The notes under the pieces: model-generated
Told to the model about the DNA's origin: nothing
Databases searched by the model: none
The model's input: the letters and a program-made list of their open reading frames with translations, nothing else
Position numbers and translations under genes: made by a program
In this document: piece by piece, positions 33,625 through 44,000 of the stretch
How the letters are laid out: every line of letters starts with the position of its first letter
Numbering within the stretch: the stretch's first letter is position 1
Source: Rhynchonema sp. JSB1_4
Lineage: Eukaryota > Nematoda > Chromadorea > Monhysterida > Xyalidae
Length of the DNA stretch: 64,000 nt
Direction: 5' to 3'
Assembly: GCA_030248065.1 (NCBI GenBank)
Contig: JASAMV010003052.1
Location: 81,154-145,153 of the forward strand

Positions 33625-34374
33625 TCAGTCAACGACGGCTGAAAATTTTGAGTTAATGTGGCAAGAAACTACGCCTCGACCACGTGAGTTTAGTTTAGTT
33701 TTAAAGGCCGCAATTGAGGCAGCAGAGACGACGCCCTCTGGTAGCCTGTTCCAGAGGTCCACGACACGATAGGCCCAGTACCCGGACAAGTCCGCACCCG
33801 CGCCATGGACTCGACACAAACTGTGGGAGTGCCCTCGGGTTGGGCGGCCGGTGTCACGAGATGGAAAGAAGGATTCCTTGGTTACCCCAGGTATGTGACC
33901 GTGAATGACCTTGTACACAAGCACAAGATCGTTCACGGTCCGGCGATAAATTAGGGGGTCTAAATTTAGGGCATGCAAACGCTGTTCGTAAGACAGTGTC
34001 TGCATGCCAGGTAAATAGTAAGTGAACCGACGTTGAATTTTTTCAACGTTTTTAGCTAAAGTGACATTTTGAGGGGACCAAATGGACATGGAAAATTCCA
34101 GTAAAGGGCGGACATAGGCCAAATAAAGTTTTCGGAGGAAGTCGAGATTTCGACTGTGAAAGTTTCGGCGGATGGTCTTCTCCATTCTGCTGGCGTCAGC
34201 CACAATTTTACCAATATGTGACTCAAACTTTAAGTTTTGTTGGTCTATTAAGACACCCAAGTCCCGGACATGGGGTGGAGAAATAATCTGCTCATTTATC
34301 CCAATTTTTCCAAAAAATTGTAATGCAAAACTGATGAGTTTTTCGATTTCAGTGAAAAATTGGCTCGAGCACAA
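33625..34374 (-). mobile_element. Non-LTR retrotransposon fragment, 3' part of reverse-transcriptase ORF
   Basis: An open frame of 249 codons on the minus strand matches the thumb and C-terminal region of LINE reverse transcriptases: DLGVLIDQQNLKFESHI, RKLYLAYVRPLLEFSMSIW, VEKIQRRFTYYL, LSYEQRLHALNLDPLIYRR and a final DLWNRLPEGVV. The catalytic palm with its FADD-type motif is absent, so this is a 5'-truncated, dead copy. It lies between MITE copies 3 and 4. Clade (CR1/jockey-like) is an inference. Confidence 0.85.
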
Positions 34375-34467
34375 AAATTAACCGACCCAAAATGGGCCAA
34401 AAAGCGTGTAAACCAAGTGTTTTCGACTGACTTCAACACTCTTCAAGACAGTGTTGTTCCTGGGGGC

Positions 34468-34840
34468 CAGTGTAGTTCCTGGGGGGGGGGGAGGGGGGTC
34501 CCCCCCTCGGGTACGCTATCTCCCCCTCGGGTGGTACACTATCCCCCTATCTCCCCCTCCGGGTACACTATCTCCCCCAATTTTTGCCTAAAATGGGCAT
34601 TTTTAGGCCTAAAATGTGCGATTTTCAGGTCAATCTTCTCAAAAGTCGCCAAAATACCCTTTTTATGAAGATTTTTTTCCAAAAAGGGGCAAAAATAGGT
34701 CAAATTTTCAACATCAAAAAGTGACTTTTTCCCGAATTTGGGTCTTCCCCCCCCTTCCCCCCCCTCGGGGGTACACTATCTCCCCCTCCGAAAAAAACGG
34801 GGGGTCCGCTATCTCCCCCTCCGGACCAGGAACTACACTG
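34468..34840. mobile_element. CAGTGTAGTTCCTGG family, copy 4, nested
   Basis: A 373-bp copy with both ends intact and the exact 8-bp duplication ctgggggc (34460-34467, 34841-34848). The duplicated bases belong to the surrounding element, so this insertion is younger than its host. Confidence 0.92.
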
Positions 34841-34883
34841 CTGGGGGCTGGGGGGGTGGGAGGGTCCCCCCCTCGGGTACGTC

Positions 34884-35339
34884 CAGTGTTGGAGGTGGGG
34901 GGGGGGGCTGGGGGGGGAAGCCCCCCCCCAGTACAGTAGGTATCCCCCCCTCGCCTGGTACAGTAGGTATCCCCCCCGATGTTTGGCATGGTACAGTAGG
35001 TATCCCCCCCGATGGTCACCCCGGTACAGTAGGTATCCCCCCCGATTTTGCCCCAAAAGTGCCAATTTTTGACCAAAATGGCCGAAATTAGTGCAAAATC
35101 AGTGGATTTTACCTCAAATTACCCGAAATTCGCGCGCTACGCGCGCAAATACTACGTTTTCACACGATTCCACACATAATAAACACATAAAAAATTTTCA
35201 CCCCAAAACCTAACCCCCCCAAACCCCCCCCCTAGGTACATAACCCCCCCCAGGCCATCGGCTCTGGTACAGTAGGTATCCCCCCCTCTCCGAGCGCGGT
35301 ACAGTAGGTATCCCCCCTTCCAGAGTACCTCCAACACTG
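34884..35339. mobile_element. hAT-like MITE, CAGTGTTGGAGGT family, nested
   Basis: A 456-bp element with 13-bp ends CAGTGTTGGAGGT and ACCTCCAACACTG, flanked by ggtacgtc (34876-34883, 35340-35347). The inside has repeated ggtacagtaggtatcccccc units. Confidence 0.9.
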
Positions 35340-35625
35340 GGTACGTCTGTTCCCCCTCCATGGTACGCCTGCCCCACTGTTCCCCCTTCGGGTACGTCTG
35401 CTGCTGCTCCCCCAATTTTTACCTAAAATAGGCAAATTTTGGCCTAAAATAGGCATTTTTTGGCCTAAAATGGGTGATTTTTAGGTCAATGATGTCAAAA
35501 GTCGCCAAAATACCCTTTTTATGGAGAACTTTTTCCGAAAAGGGGCAAAAATGAGCCAAATTTTCGACCTCAAAAAATGACTTTTCTCCAAATCAGTGCT
35601 GTGGCTACTTTTGCGGGGCGGGTTA

Positions 35626-36499
35626 TACTTGCGTATTTTTCCGCAAAATATATTTTTGGAAAAAAAACCGTTTTTTTTCCGGAAAAAAAACCGTTTTTTT
35701 CCAAATATTTTTCCAATACTTAAGGATACCCATGGTCAGTGTGGTGGCAGGCCAATCGACCCAAGATACCCTAGGGGGGGGGAAGGTTTCGGACTTACTC
35801 GAGATACCCCCCAGAGGCTACCCAAGATACCCCTATGGTCCGTCAAAAGGCGAAAAAAGGCCGTTTTTTGCATGCAATTTTACTGCAAAATTGGCCTAAA
35901 AATGGGTACTTTTTGACATTTTTGCCGAAAATTGGCCAAAAATATCCATTTTTGGGTGTTTGCGCGCGGAGCGCGCGATTTTTGGGGGTCCCGAGGTCGA
36001 AAAACACCTATTTTTGCCTTTGAAAACCATAAATCTACTTACTCGAGATACCCTTTGGGGTCGGCTCGAGATAGATACCCTTCCCCCCCCATCCCCCCCC
36101 CTAAGGGTTGACTCGAGATAGATACCCCTTAGGGGGGGGGGAATCCCCCCCCCCCCCCCCCCCCCCCCCAGCCACTACAGTGCCCATGGTCCAAAAACGC
36201 CTATTTTGGAGAAAATTTTGTCGGGAAATGGCCTGAAACAGGCTAAAAATGCACTTGGAGTTTAAAAAGTGCTCATTTTGAACTGTTTAGCACCGATTTA
36301 CATTGGTTTTGACAACATTCTTTCGCAACCTTTGAAAATATTTCGGAAATTTTTGGAAAAACACGTTTTTTTTTCAAAAGTTGCCACATGGAAAAATTTC
36401 CGGAATAATAAAAACGTATTTTTCCGGGCCTCGGAAAAAAAACGGTTTTTTTTCGGTTTTTTTTTCGGAAAAAAACGGTTTTTTTCCGGCCCGCAAGTA
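35626..36499. mobile_element. TA-flanked TACTTGCG element (copy with insertion)
   Basis: Ends TACTTGCG and CGCAAGTA with TA on both sides (35624-35625, 36500-36501). It holds a 446-bp hAT-like element at 35737-36182. Removing that element and one 8-bp duplication leaves exactly 420 bp, the length of the sibling at 40310-40729. Confidence 0.8.
35737..36182. mobile_element. hAT-like MITE, CAGTGTGGTGGC family, nested
   Basis: A 446-bp element with imperfect ends CAGTGTGGTGGC and GCCACTACAGTG, flanked by cccatggt (35729-35736, 36183-36190). The same site without the insertion is present at 40411-40418 in the sibling host element. The interior repeats cgagatacccc words and ends in a long poly-C run. 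Confidence 0.92.
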
Positions 36500-36842
36500 T
36501 AGGGCGGGTAGGGTACATAGGTGGAAAAAATCGGGGCGGGTAGGGGGGTAGTGTACCTGGGATCTTGGGGGGGGGAAGATTTTTCGGGGCGGGTAGGGTA
36601 CAACACAAGTTTTTTCGCGTGCCTGTTTTTATGTACTAAAAAGTACATATATCGCGCGCAGCGCGAAATTTTTTGCACTTTTTAGGGTTTTCGGTCGAAA
36701 TTTGGGCATTTTTGACCGAAAAATGGGCATTTTGGGGGTAAAAATCAGGGCGGGTAGGGTACCAGGGCGGGGCGGGTAGGAGGGTAGGGTACCAGAGCGG
36801 GGCGGGTAGGGGGTAGCGTACCAGGCCGGGGCGGGTAGGGTA

Positions 36843-36962
36843 CCATTGGGGGGGCGGGGGGGGGGGGGGGGAGGGGAAAAAAGAAAAAAAGGGAGGGGAA
36901 AAAGAAAAAAAAAGAAAAGAAGAGGAAAAGGGGGGGGAAAAAAAAAAAAAAAAAAAAAACAA
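36843..36962. repeat. Poly-G then poly-purine low-complexity tract
   Basis: Long G runs pass into (A/G)n and a run of about 20 A. The tract is strand-asymmetric and a likely place for assembly error. Confidence 0.8.
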
Positions 36963-38037
36963 AAAGGGAAACACCAACCCCAGGACTCTAAATTAATTTT
37001 TTCAATAATTTGCTAAATACAACAGTCACACAATGCTCTCGCATCCCTAACATGTCCGTCAAACAAAGCACACAAGCAGTTACCGTAAAGTTCACAATGA
37101 CGAAACGAAACATCTTTTTATCGATAGCGAGAATGGTTATCAGAACGATCAGTCTTGCATTTCATCAACGTATGATGCCAGTTAAAGCTGGAAGCTGCAC
37201 GATTTCCTGATCTACGAGCCTTCAAAATTTTCCAAACCGGTCACCTCTGCTGTAGAATAACCAAGTACATCCGATAACAAAGAGCAACTGCGCCCAATGT
37301 CTGAATCACCACCACTGCAGTGGATCATCCCATTTACGCAAACCCTAGATACAGTCTTACCATAGTTTCCTATTGGTTTCCATTAGCTATGTTTTCATGC
37401 CAATTCGATTTCGATGTCACACCACTGTTTGCTTTTCGTTTGCGTCGAATTAATGAATGAAATCAAAACAACACTTCCAGAGGTATAGCTTGGTCCTGAA
37501 CCAAGGCTTGGGCTTAAGCTTGAGCTTAGGCTTAGGAACTCTCCATCAAACAATTAGGTTGAATACACGCGGAGCATATACAGTACATGTAAAACATGCG
37601 TAGTAAGTCTTCCTGGGAAACGGCCCTGGGGGAAGGCTCACCACGGAGAGTCCGTTCATCCGCTTTATTTTCAAATCCACAATGAGTCTTCCCTCCCAGA
37701 GCCTCCACAGCATGAACTGATAACACTGGTGGTAATGAGGCTTCCATTAACCCGATGTGCGATCGTGAATGATGGTGACATGCTGCGGTCGCGGATCGCA
37801 AAAAAATTTGAATTACCGATACGGTAGCTGACTCAAACTGACGCACACGAATCCAACGCAGGAAGACAAATGATCACAAAAGAAAATTAAGAAAACCAAA
37901 CGCCAAGCCAAACGGGCTTGTTTGTGTTTGCTCTTGCTGATTGCTTTTCTATGAACTGCTTGTTGAGATGTCTATTTTGTTGTTTATGCGTCAGATAAAT
38001 TTGCCGTCCGTCTGCCCACCGGTTCTGACCGACGACG

Positions 38038-41000
38038 ATGGCGTCATCGAGCCAAACAACGGTCAGCAACGAGCCAAGTTTTGCCGTGATTTGCAGCTTC
38101 TTCAACAAGTTTGGCGTGATGCTTGGACTGGAGCCGTTGTCTTTCGCAAAACTGGAGCAGCTTTTGACGTCGACTGACGGTGGCAGAGGTTTGTCTCGTG
38201 TTTTCTACCGTAAAAACCACACCTCCGCCGCCCCAGCCCCTGCACTGGCCTAGCCCTACCTTAAAAACCTAAAAGTACCATATTGTCGGAATAGAACCCC
38301 CCATTAATTGAACCCCACCCGGCCCAAATGGCTCGGTCGAAATCAAAAATAGAACCCCCCATTCAGTGCTGTGGCTACTTTTGCGGGGCGGGTAGGCGGT
38401 AGGGTACATACCTAGGTGGAAAAATCCGGGGCGGGTAGGGGGGTGGTTGTGTACTGGGATCTTGGGGGGGGGAATCCGGTTTGGGGAGAGGGGCGAGGGG
38501 GGGGGCAGTGTTGGAGGTGTGGGGGGTTTGTGTGGGTAGCCCCCCTAGTACAGTAGGTATACCCAGTGCAGTACTTGGTCAGGGTGTTGACGATACCGTA
38601 TTGTCGGAAATAGAACCCGGGGGGTCTATTTTTTCACTGGGGTCATTTTGGGGGGGGTTCAATTTATGGGGGGGGGGGCAATTATTGGGGGGTTATGTTT
38701 TTCATTTGGCCCCCCGACGAAAAAAAATCATTGTTAATAATGCCCATAAAAATGACTTGTTTTCGGTATTTTCTAAATTCAACAGCGGCAATTATGCTTA
38801 AAAAGCTGTATTCTGTTGTGTACGCGAGCTTAAACAACGTTTGACACAACAACACAGCCCTACTATACCACTAATCTGTGGTACGGTGAAGGTTGGGGGT
38901 GGGGTTCTATTAATGGGGGGGGGTCAATTAATGGGGGGGTTCTATTTTTGATTTGGAGCCATTTAGGGGGGGTTCAATTAATGGGGGGTTCTATTTCCGA
39001 CAATACGGTAGATAGATTGGGACCCGAAATGTGTTGACGATAGATACCGTAAAAACCTAAATACAGCCCCCCCGGAATAGAGCCCCCCCCCGTAATACAG
39101 CCCCCCAAAAAGGGGTCAGTGAATTAATAGAGCCCCCCCCCGGAATAGAGCCCCCCCCCTAAGTAACATCCCCTATACTGTAGTGTATTAAGGCGTGCTA
39201 GTGGTATACAGGTACATTTATGCCTGTTTGTTGTTCGTTCAGAGCACCTAATCCGCCTCCTCTTGACGCATAGACACGAAGAAATGCGATTACAAGCGAA
39301 AAAACATCCTTTCAACCCCCTTTTTAAGGGTTTTTGGGGGGTATTTCTGGGAACAATTTTTCAGGTTCGGGTCAGTGAATTAATAGAGCCCCCCCCGGAA
39401 TAGAGCCCCCCGGAATAGAGCCCCCCAAAATGGGGTCAGTGAGTTCATAGAGCCCCCCCCTTCTATTTTGGTTTTTACGGTAGAGGCCCCACGTCCGAAA
39501 TCTGGGGGGGGGGTCGACCCAAACTTGTTGACGATAGATACCGTAAAAACCTAAATAGAAGGGGGGGCTCTATTAACTCACTGACCCCATTTTGGCGGGG
39601 CTCTATTACGGGGGGGGGGCTCTATTCCGGGGGGGCCTCTATTAATTCACTGACCCGAACCTGAAAAATTGTTCCCAGAAATACCCCCCAAAACCCTTAA
39701 AAAGGGGGTTGAAAGGATGTTTTTTTCGCTTGTAATCGCATTTATTCGTGTCTATTCGTCAATAGGAGGCGTATTATGTGCTCTGAACGAACAACAAACA
39801 TGCATAAATGTACCTGTATACCACTATCAAGCCTTAATACACTACAGTATAGGGGATGTTACTTAGGGGGGGGGCTCTATTAATTCACTGACCCCTTTTT
39901 GGGGGGGGCTGTATTACGGGGGGGCTCTATTCCGGGGGGGGCTGTATTTAGGTTTTTACGGTAGATGGTGGGGGGGTCGCCAAAAATCAAGGTATAGTAT
40001 AGTGTACTAAGTAGGTAATAATGTGTGAATATTAATGAAAATGTACATCGATGTACTAAATCCGCGCGTAGCGCGCGATTTTTTGCTTGTCTGGGGTAAA
40101 AAATACCGATTTTGAGCCATTTTGACTCAAAAATGTCAATTTTGGGTTCGAAATGTGTTGACGATAGATAGATTGTTCCCAGAATTTGTTGACGATAGAT
40201 AGATTTGCCGATAGTGTTGACGATAGATAGATGAAATCAAAAAGTGTTGACGATAGATAGATGAATTTGGGGGGACCCCCCACCCCCCCCAAGTACTACC
40301 CTGGGTATATACTTGCGTATTTTTCCGCAAAATATATTTTTGAAAAAAAACCGTTTTTTTTCGAAAAAAAAACCGTTTTTTTCCAAATATTTTTCCAGTA
40401 CTTAAGGATACCCATGGTCCAAAAACGCCTATTTTGGAGAAAATTTTGTCGGGAAATGGCCTGAAACATGCTAAAAATGCACTTGGAGATTAAAAAGTGC
40501 TCATTTTTGAACTGTTTAGCACCGATTTACATTAGTTTTGACAACATCCTTTCGTAACCCTTGAAAATATTTCGGAAATTTTTGGAAAAAAAACCGTTTT
40601 TTTTTCAAAAGTTGCCACTTGGAAAAATTTCCGGAAAAATAAAAACGTATTTTTCCGGGCCTCGGAAAAAAAACGGTTTTTTTCGGTTTTTTTCCGAAAA
40701 AAAACGGTTTTTTTTCCGGCCCGCAAGTATACCTGGGTATACCCCTCGCTTGGTACAGTAGGTATCCCCCCCGATGTTCGGCATGGTACAGTAGGTGTCC
40801 CCCCTATTTTCACCCCGGTACAGTAGGTATCCCCCAATTTTGCCCCAAAAGTGCCAATTTTTGACCAAAATGGCCAAAATTGGCGCCACAGCACTGCCCC
40901 CATTAATTGACCCCCCCATTAATGGAACCCCACCCCCAACCTTCACCGTGCCATAGATTAGTGGTATGGTAAGGCTGTGTTGTTGTGTCAAACGTTGTTC

Positions 41001-44000
41001 AAGCTTGCGTACACAACAGAAGACAGCTTTTTAAGCATAATTGCCGCTGTTAATGTCAGAAAATACCGAAAACAAGTCATTTTTAGGGGCGTTACTAACT
41101 ATGATTTTTTTCGTCGGGGGGCCAAATGAAAAATATAAACCCCCCAATAATTGAAATCCGGCCCGATTCCCACTCGTCATCATGGTCACGCTCGGTTCAT
41201 CATATTTTTTCAGTCGACAAAGAACTGATTGATCTGCACGTTCGTCTGCTGCGAAAAGTGGGACTGAAGGGGGTGCAGACAGAACGTTGGATCAATGGAT
41301 TGCTCAAGGTTGGAGAGTTGATCTTGTGCGCTGCGTCTTGCGTGGCACAAGTTTTTTTAAATTTGTTGTGCAGTAATTATTATGCAAACAATACCAACAT
41401 AGCATATTTTAAATCCAGTTCTGTTCGTACGATCCATATTTGGACAAAGAATTCTTTCAATTGGACCGTTTTGGATACGCGCATTCGTCGATGGCGACCA
41501 AACTGAAGGTGCTGAAATCGTTGTGCGAGAAACAGTTCGATTACAATCTCAAATTCAAGGACGCGGTTCGTCAGTGATTTTCTATGTGTTTTGTTTTGGT
41601 TTATTTTTTATTGTGACGTTTTTTCAGTTTGTTTTATGGCAGGTATAGGTTGTTGCATAGTCCAACCACGAGTTCATGAGACGACTTTTTTTGAAGTTGA
41701 CTTGTGCAGATCCAATAACGTTCCGGTTCGACGTTGAACCAAAAAGCAGGCAAAATGTTGCTCATTTGCATCATTAATGCAGTTTTGGCTTAATCTTTGA
41801 ATTCAAGTATTTTCGACCGAAAAAAACCCAAATTGCCACATTCTACGCGTTCGGAAACATTTGGTCCGGAGAAAATTTTCTCTCAAAATTACTCTCTCAG
41901 CAAAACTGATGTTTTGAACCGTAAAGTGCCGGGTATCGGGTTCGAAAAAACCGACACCGACATCCCTTTGGCCATACTCCCGAAAGCATTTTTTTCAAGA
42001 ATCACGAGTTCGACAAGCGTGAAACATTATTTTGTGATTTTCGAGGGGTCGCTGAAGCAAAGAACTGTGCACGGGACCTGGACCAGCTTAACGCCAGCGA
42101 CAACAAAAGCGACCTTTCGTTTTGAAAACTGCTTGTGACATTTTTGCTGTACTTTTAGTACTCTTTTTTCAGTACCACGATTACCACGGCAATGAATTGG
42201 TCTTGGAAATTTATTACTAGTGTTTATCATGTCCAAACATTTTATGGGCCGGTAGGGCTTAGTCCTTCGTTGAAGCATTAGTTGCCAGTTGACCAGCCCG
42301 AGGCCGCAGGAACGGCCACTGCTCTGAAAGCCGTTTTGACAGACGCTTCACAATACAGACTTTTATGGACTGAAAAAACATTGTCCAATCCTGCTCGTAC
42401 TACCAAATAAACGAACGTTTCTGATGGATTGCAGATTCTCACTTCCCTGTTGCCGGCCGATCTCCGACTGCTGCCGGTTGGCATTGACAAGGCCGGACAA
42501 GCGTATTGGTATCAACAGGATTCGGATCTGAATGTCAGGATTTATTCGGAGGAACCAGACGATCAATCAGGGGGCACTTGGGAGTTGCGAGTCAGGTGCG
42601 GGTCGTTTTGTAATTGTTTTGCAATTTTAGGGGTGTTTTGTTAATAATGACATGTTGTCAATTTTCTCCTTGGCGCTATTCTGTGCCTTCCTTTTTGTCG
42701 GCTGATTCCTGCACTATAGCGTGAAAGACTGAAATGAACAAAAGGTTTTGCAAATTTTCTGAAACTGAAGCAGCACGGCGCAAGATTTTGCGATTGGGAT
42801 TTTAATGTTCTCGATCTAACTGTATGGGATCCGTTTCGTTGACCAGCCAAAATGGATATCATCCCGCAAGATGTAACACTGTCAAGACCTTGAGAATGTT
42901 CGGCTAATGGTTGTGTTGTCAAATCATGTCGTCAAATAAAGTCGTCAGACAAACAAAAATACATGAGCCACAAATGAGCGCGAAAATAATACATTGAATT
43001 TGACGTCAAGATGTGACGACATAATTTGACGACACTGCCGTGAGCCAAATGTTCTGGCGCGTTAATAAGTTCAGTGTATGATATTCCTACACTTTGTCGT
43101 TTAAATATATGCAGGGTTGGACATTGGGAACCCCGAACAACGCTCAAATAAACCCCAAAAATTGCGGCGCCAAAATTAAGAAAAAAACTAATTTTTTTGC
43201 AGGAATCGCGAGCAACTATCGAAACTGATCGCAGCGCTCAAAGACGGTAAAACGTCGTCCGAGGAGATGGCGGAGGACGAAGCTCAACTAAAAGAACTCT
43301 ATGACAACGGAGAGGAACCGGAACCAGGCACGAAACAGGAACCGGAACTTGATAAACCGGACCAAGACAAGCAGGTCAAAATCGAAGAGCACCGGCCGGA
43401 GACCAGCAGCAAATCCGACGACGAGAAAGGGGAAGAAAAATTGACGAATGGAATTGAGAAATCGGAGCCCGAACCGACCAAGACGGAGGCGGACGATAAA
43501 CCTACAGAATTGACTTCGAAAGATGAAATCAAAACTGAGAAACCTGATGAAACCGAGACTACGAACGAGTCCGAATCAAATGAGCCCAATTCCAGTGCTG
43601 TGAAAGATCAACCATCGACGGCTGCCGAAGCTGACGCCTGTGAACAATCAATCAGCACGAAAGATCGGGACAATAAAGACGGAGATGACAGTGAAAAATC
43701 AGGTAAACCGACAGAAAATGGGATGTCGACTTCGACAGGTGAAGAAAACCAAGAGAAAGCGGAAGAGAAAGAGAAAAGGGAGGAGGAAGAGCCGAAAATC
43801 AATGCCCGAACCAAGCGTGGCACCTTTCTTGACATTCATCAGGAAACAAAACCGGAACCGGTTAGTTTATGATTGATGTTGATATTTTGACAACTCTTTG
43901 TGTCGGTTTCTTTGTTCGTGCTTAATCTGAGGCTGGGATGGCGAAGTCGAGACCAACGGAAATAACTCACTTTTGCCCCTAACAAACCACAGCCAGAAAT

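Larger units (their letters stand above)
34449..35593. mobile_element. Outer G-run MITE (CAGTGTTGTTCCTGG), host of two nested insertions
   Basis: It begins CAGTGTTGTTCCTGGGGGC, a relative of the CAGTGTAGTTCC family. It is interrupted by copy 4 (34468-34840) and by the CAGTGTTGGAGGT element (34884-35339), each with its own duplication. The right end is not seen: the sequence reaches the start of another element at 35594. Confidence 0.65.
35594..36970. mobile_element. CAGTGCTGTGGC family element, right end missing
   Basis: It starts CAGTGCTGTGGCTACTTTTG, identical to the left end of the complete element at 38364. After a TA-flanked insertion at 35626-36499 it continues with ggcgggtagggtacat, which also follows in the sibling. 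The expected GCCACAGCACTG end was not found before ordinary sequence resumes near 36970. A poly-G/A tract lies there, so truncation or an assembly problem is possible. Confidence 0.65.
31056..38037. other. Gene-free, transposon-filled intergenic stretch
   Basis: About 7 kb between the PIG-C start and the RSF1 start, which are divergent. It holds GGTATTGGG arrays, several hAT-like MITEs nested in each other, a LINE fragment, and poly-G/C and poly-A/G tracts. Separate entries give the pieces. From 36970 to 38037 the sequence is ordinary and probably contains the RSF1 promoter and 5' UTR. A degenerate TTAGGC-like run is at about 37501-37535. Confidence 0.6.
38364..40896. mobile_element. Complete CAGTGCTGTGGC hAT-like element, host of four insertions
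   Basis: Ends CAGTGCTGTGGC and GCCACAGCACTG are flanked by the exact 8-bp duplication cccccatt (38356-38363, 40897-40904). Its length of 2,533 bp is mostly later insertions: three small TA-flanked elements (38596, 39047, 39541) and the 420-bp TACTTGCG element (40310). Its own interior carries gttgacgatagatagat repeats. No transposase frame. Confidence 0.88.
38279..41150. mobile_element. Outer TATTGTCGGAATAGAACC element in RSF1 intron 1
   Basis: The left end (about 38279) resembles the end of the small TA-flanked element at 38596, and its body past 40905 is a reversed copy of that element's interior (cttcaccgtgccatagatta and onward). A 2.5 kb hAT-like element splits it at 38364-40896. The right end (about 41150) lacks the matching terminus, so the copy is truncated or decayed. 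Confidence 0.65.

Noticed and set aside
39124..39866. Related short frames (KGCFFACNRISS and its mirror)
   Set aside because: They lie inside two oppositely oriented copies of one MITE and have no coding support.
31826..40262. CRISPR-like arrays
   Set aside because: Spacing and units are irregular, the host is a eukaryote, and the repeats are transposon interiors.
43267..43872. Acidic 200-codon frame as an independent gene
   Set aside because: It is the large fifth exon of RSF1 (43203-43860) read past its donor site; phases match both neighbours.
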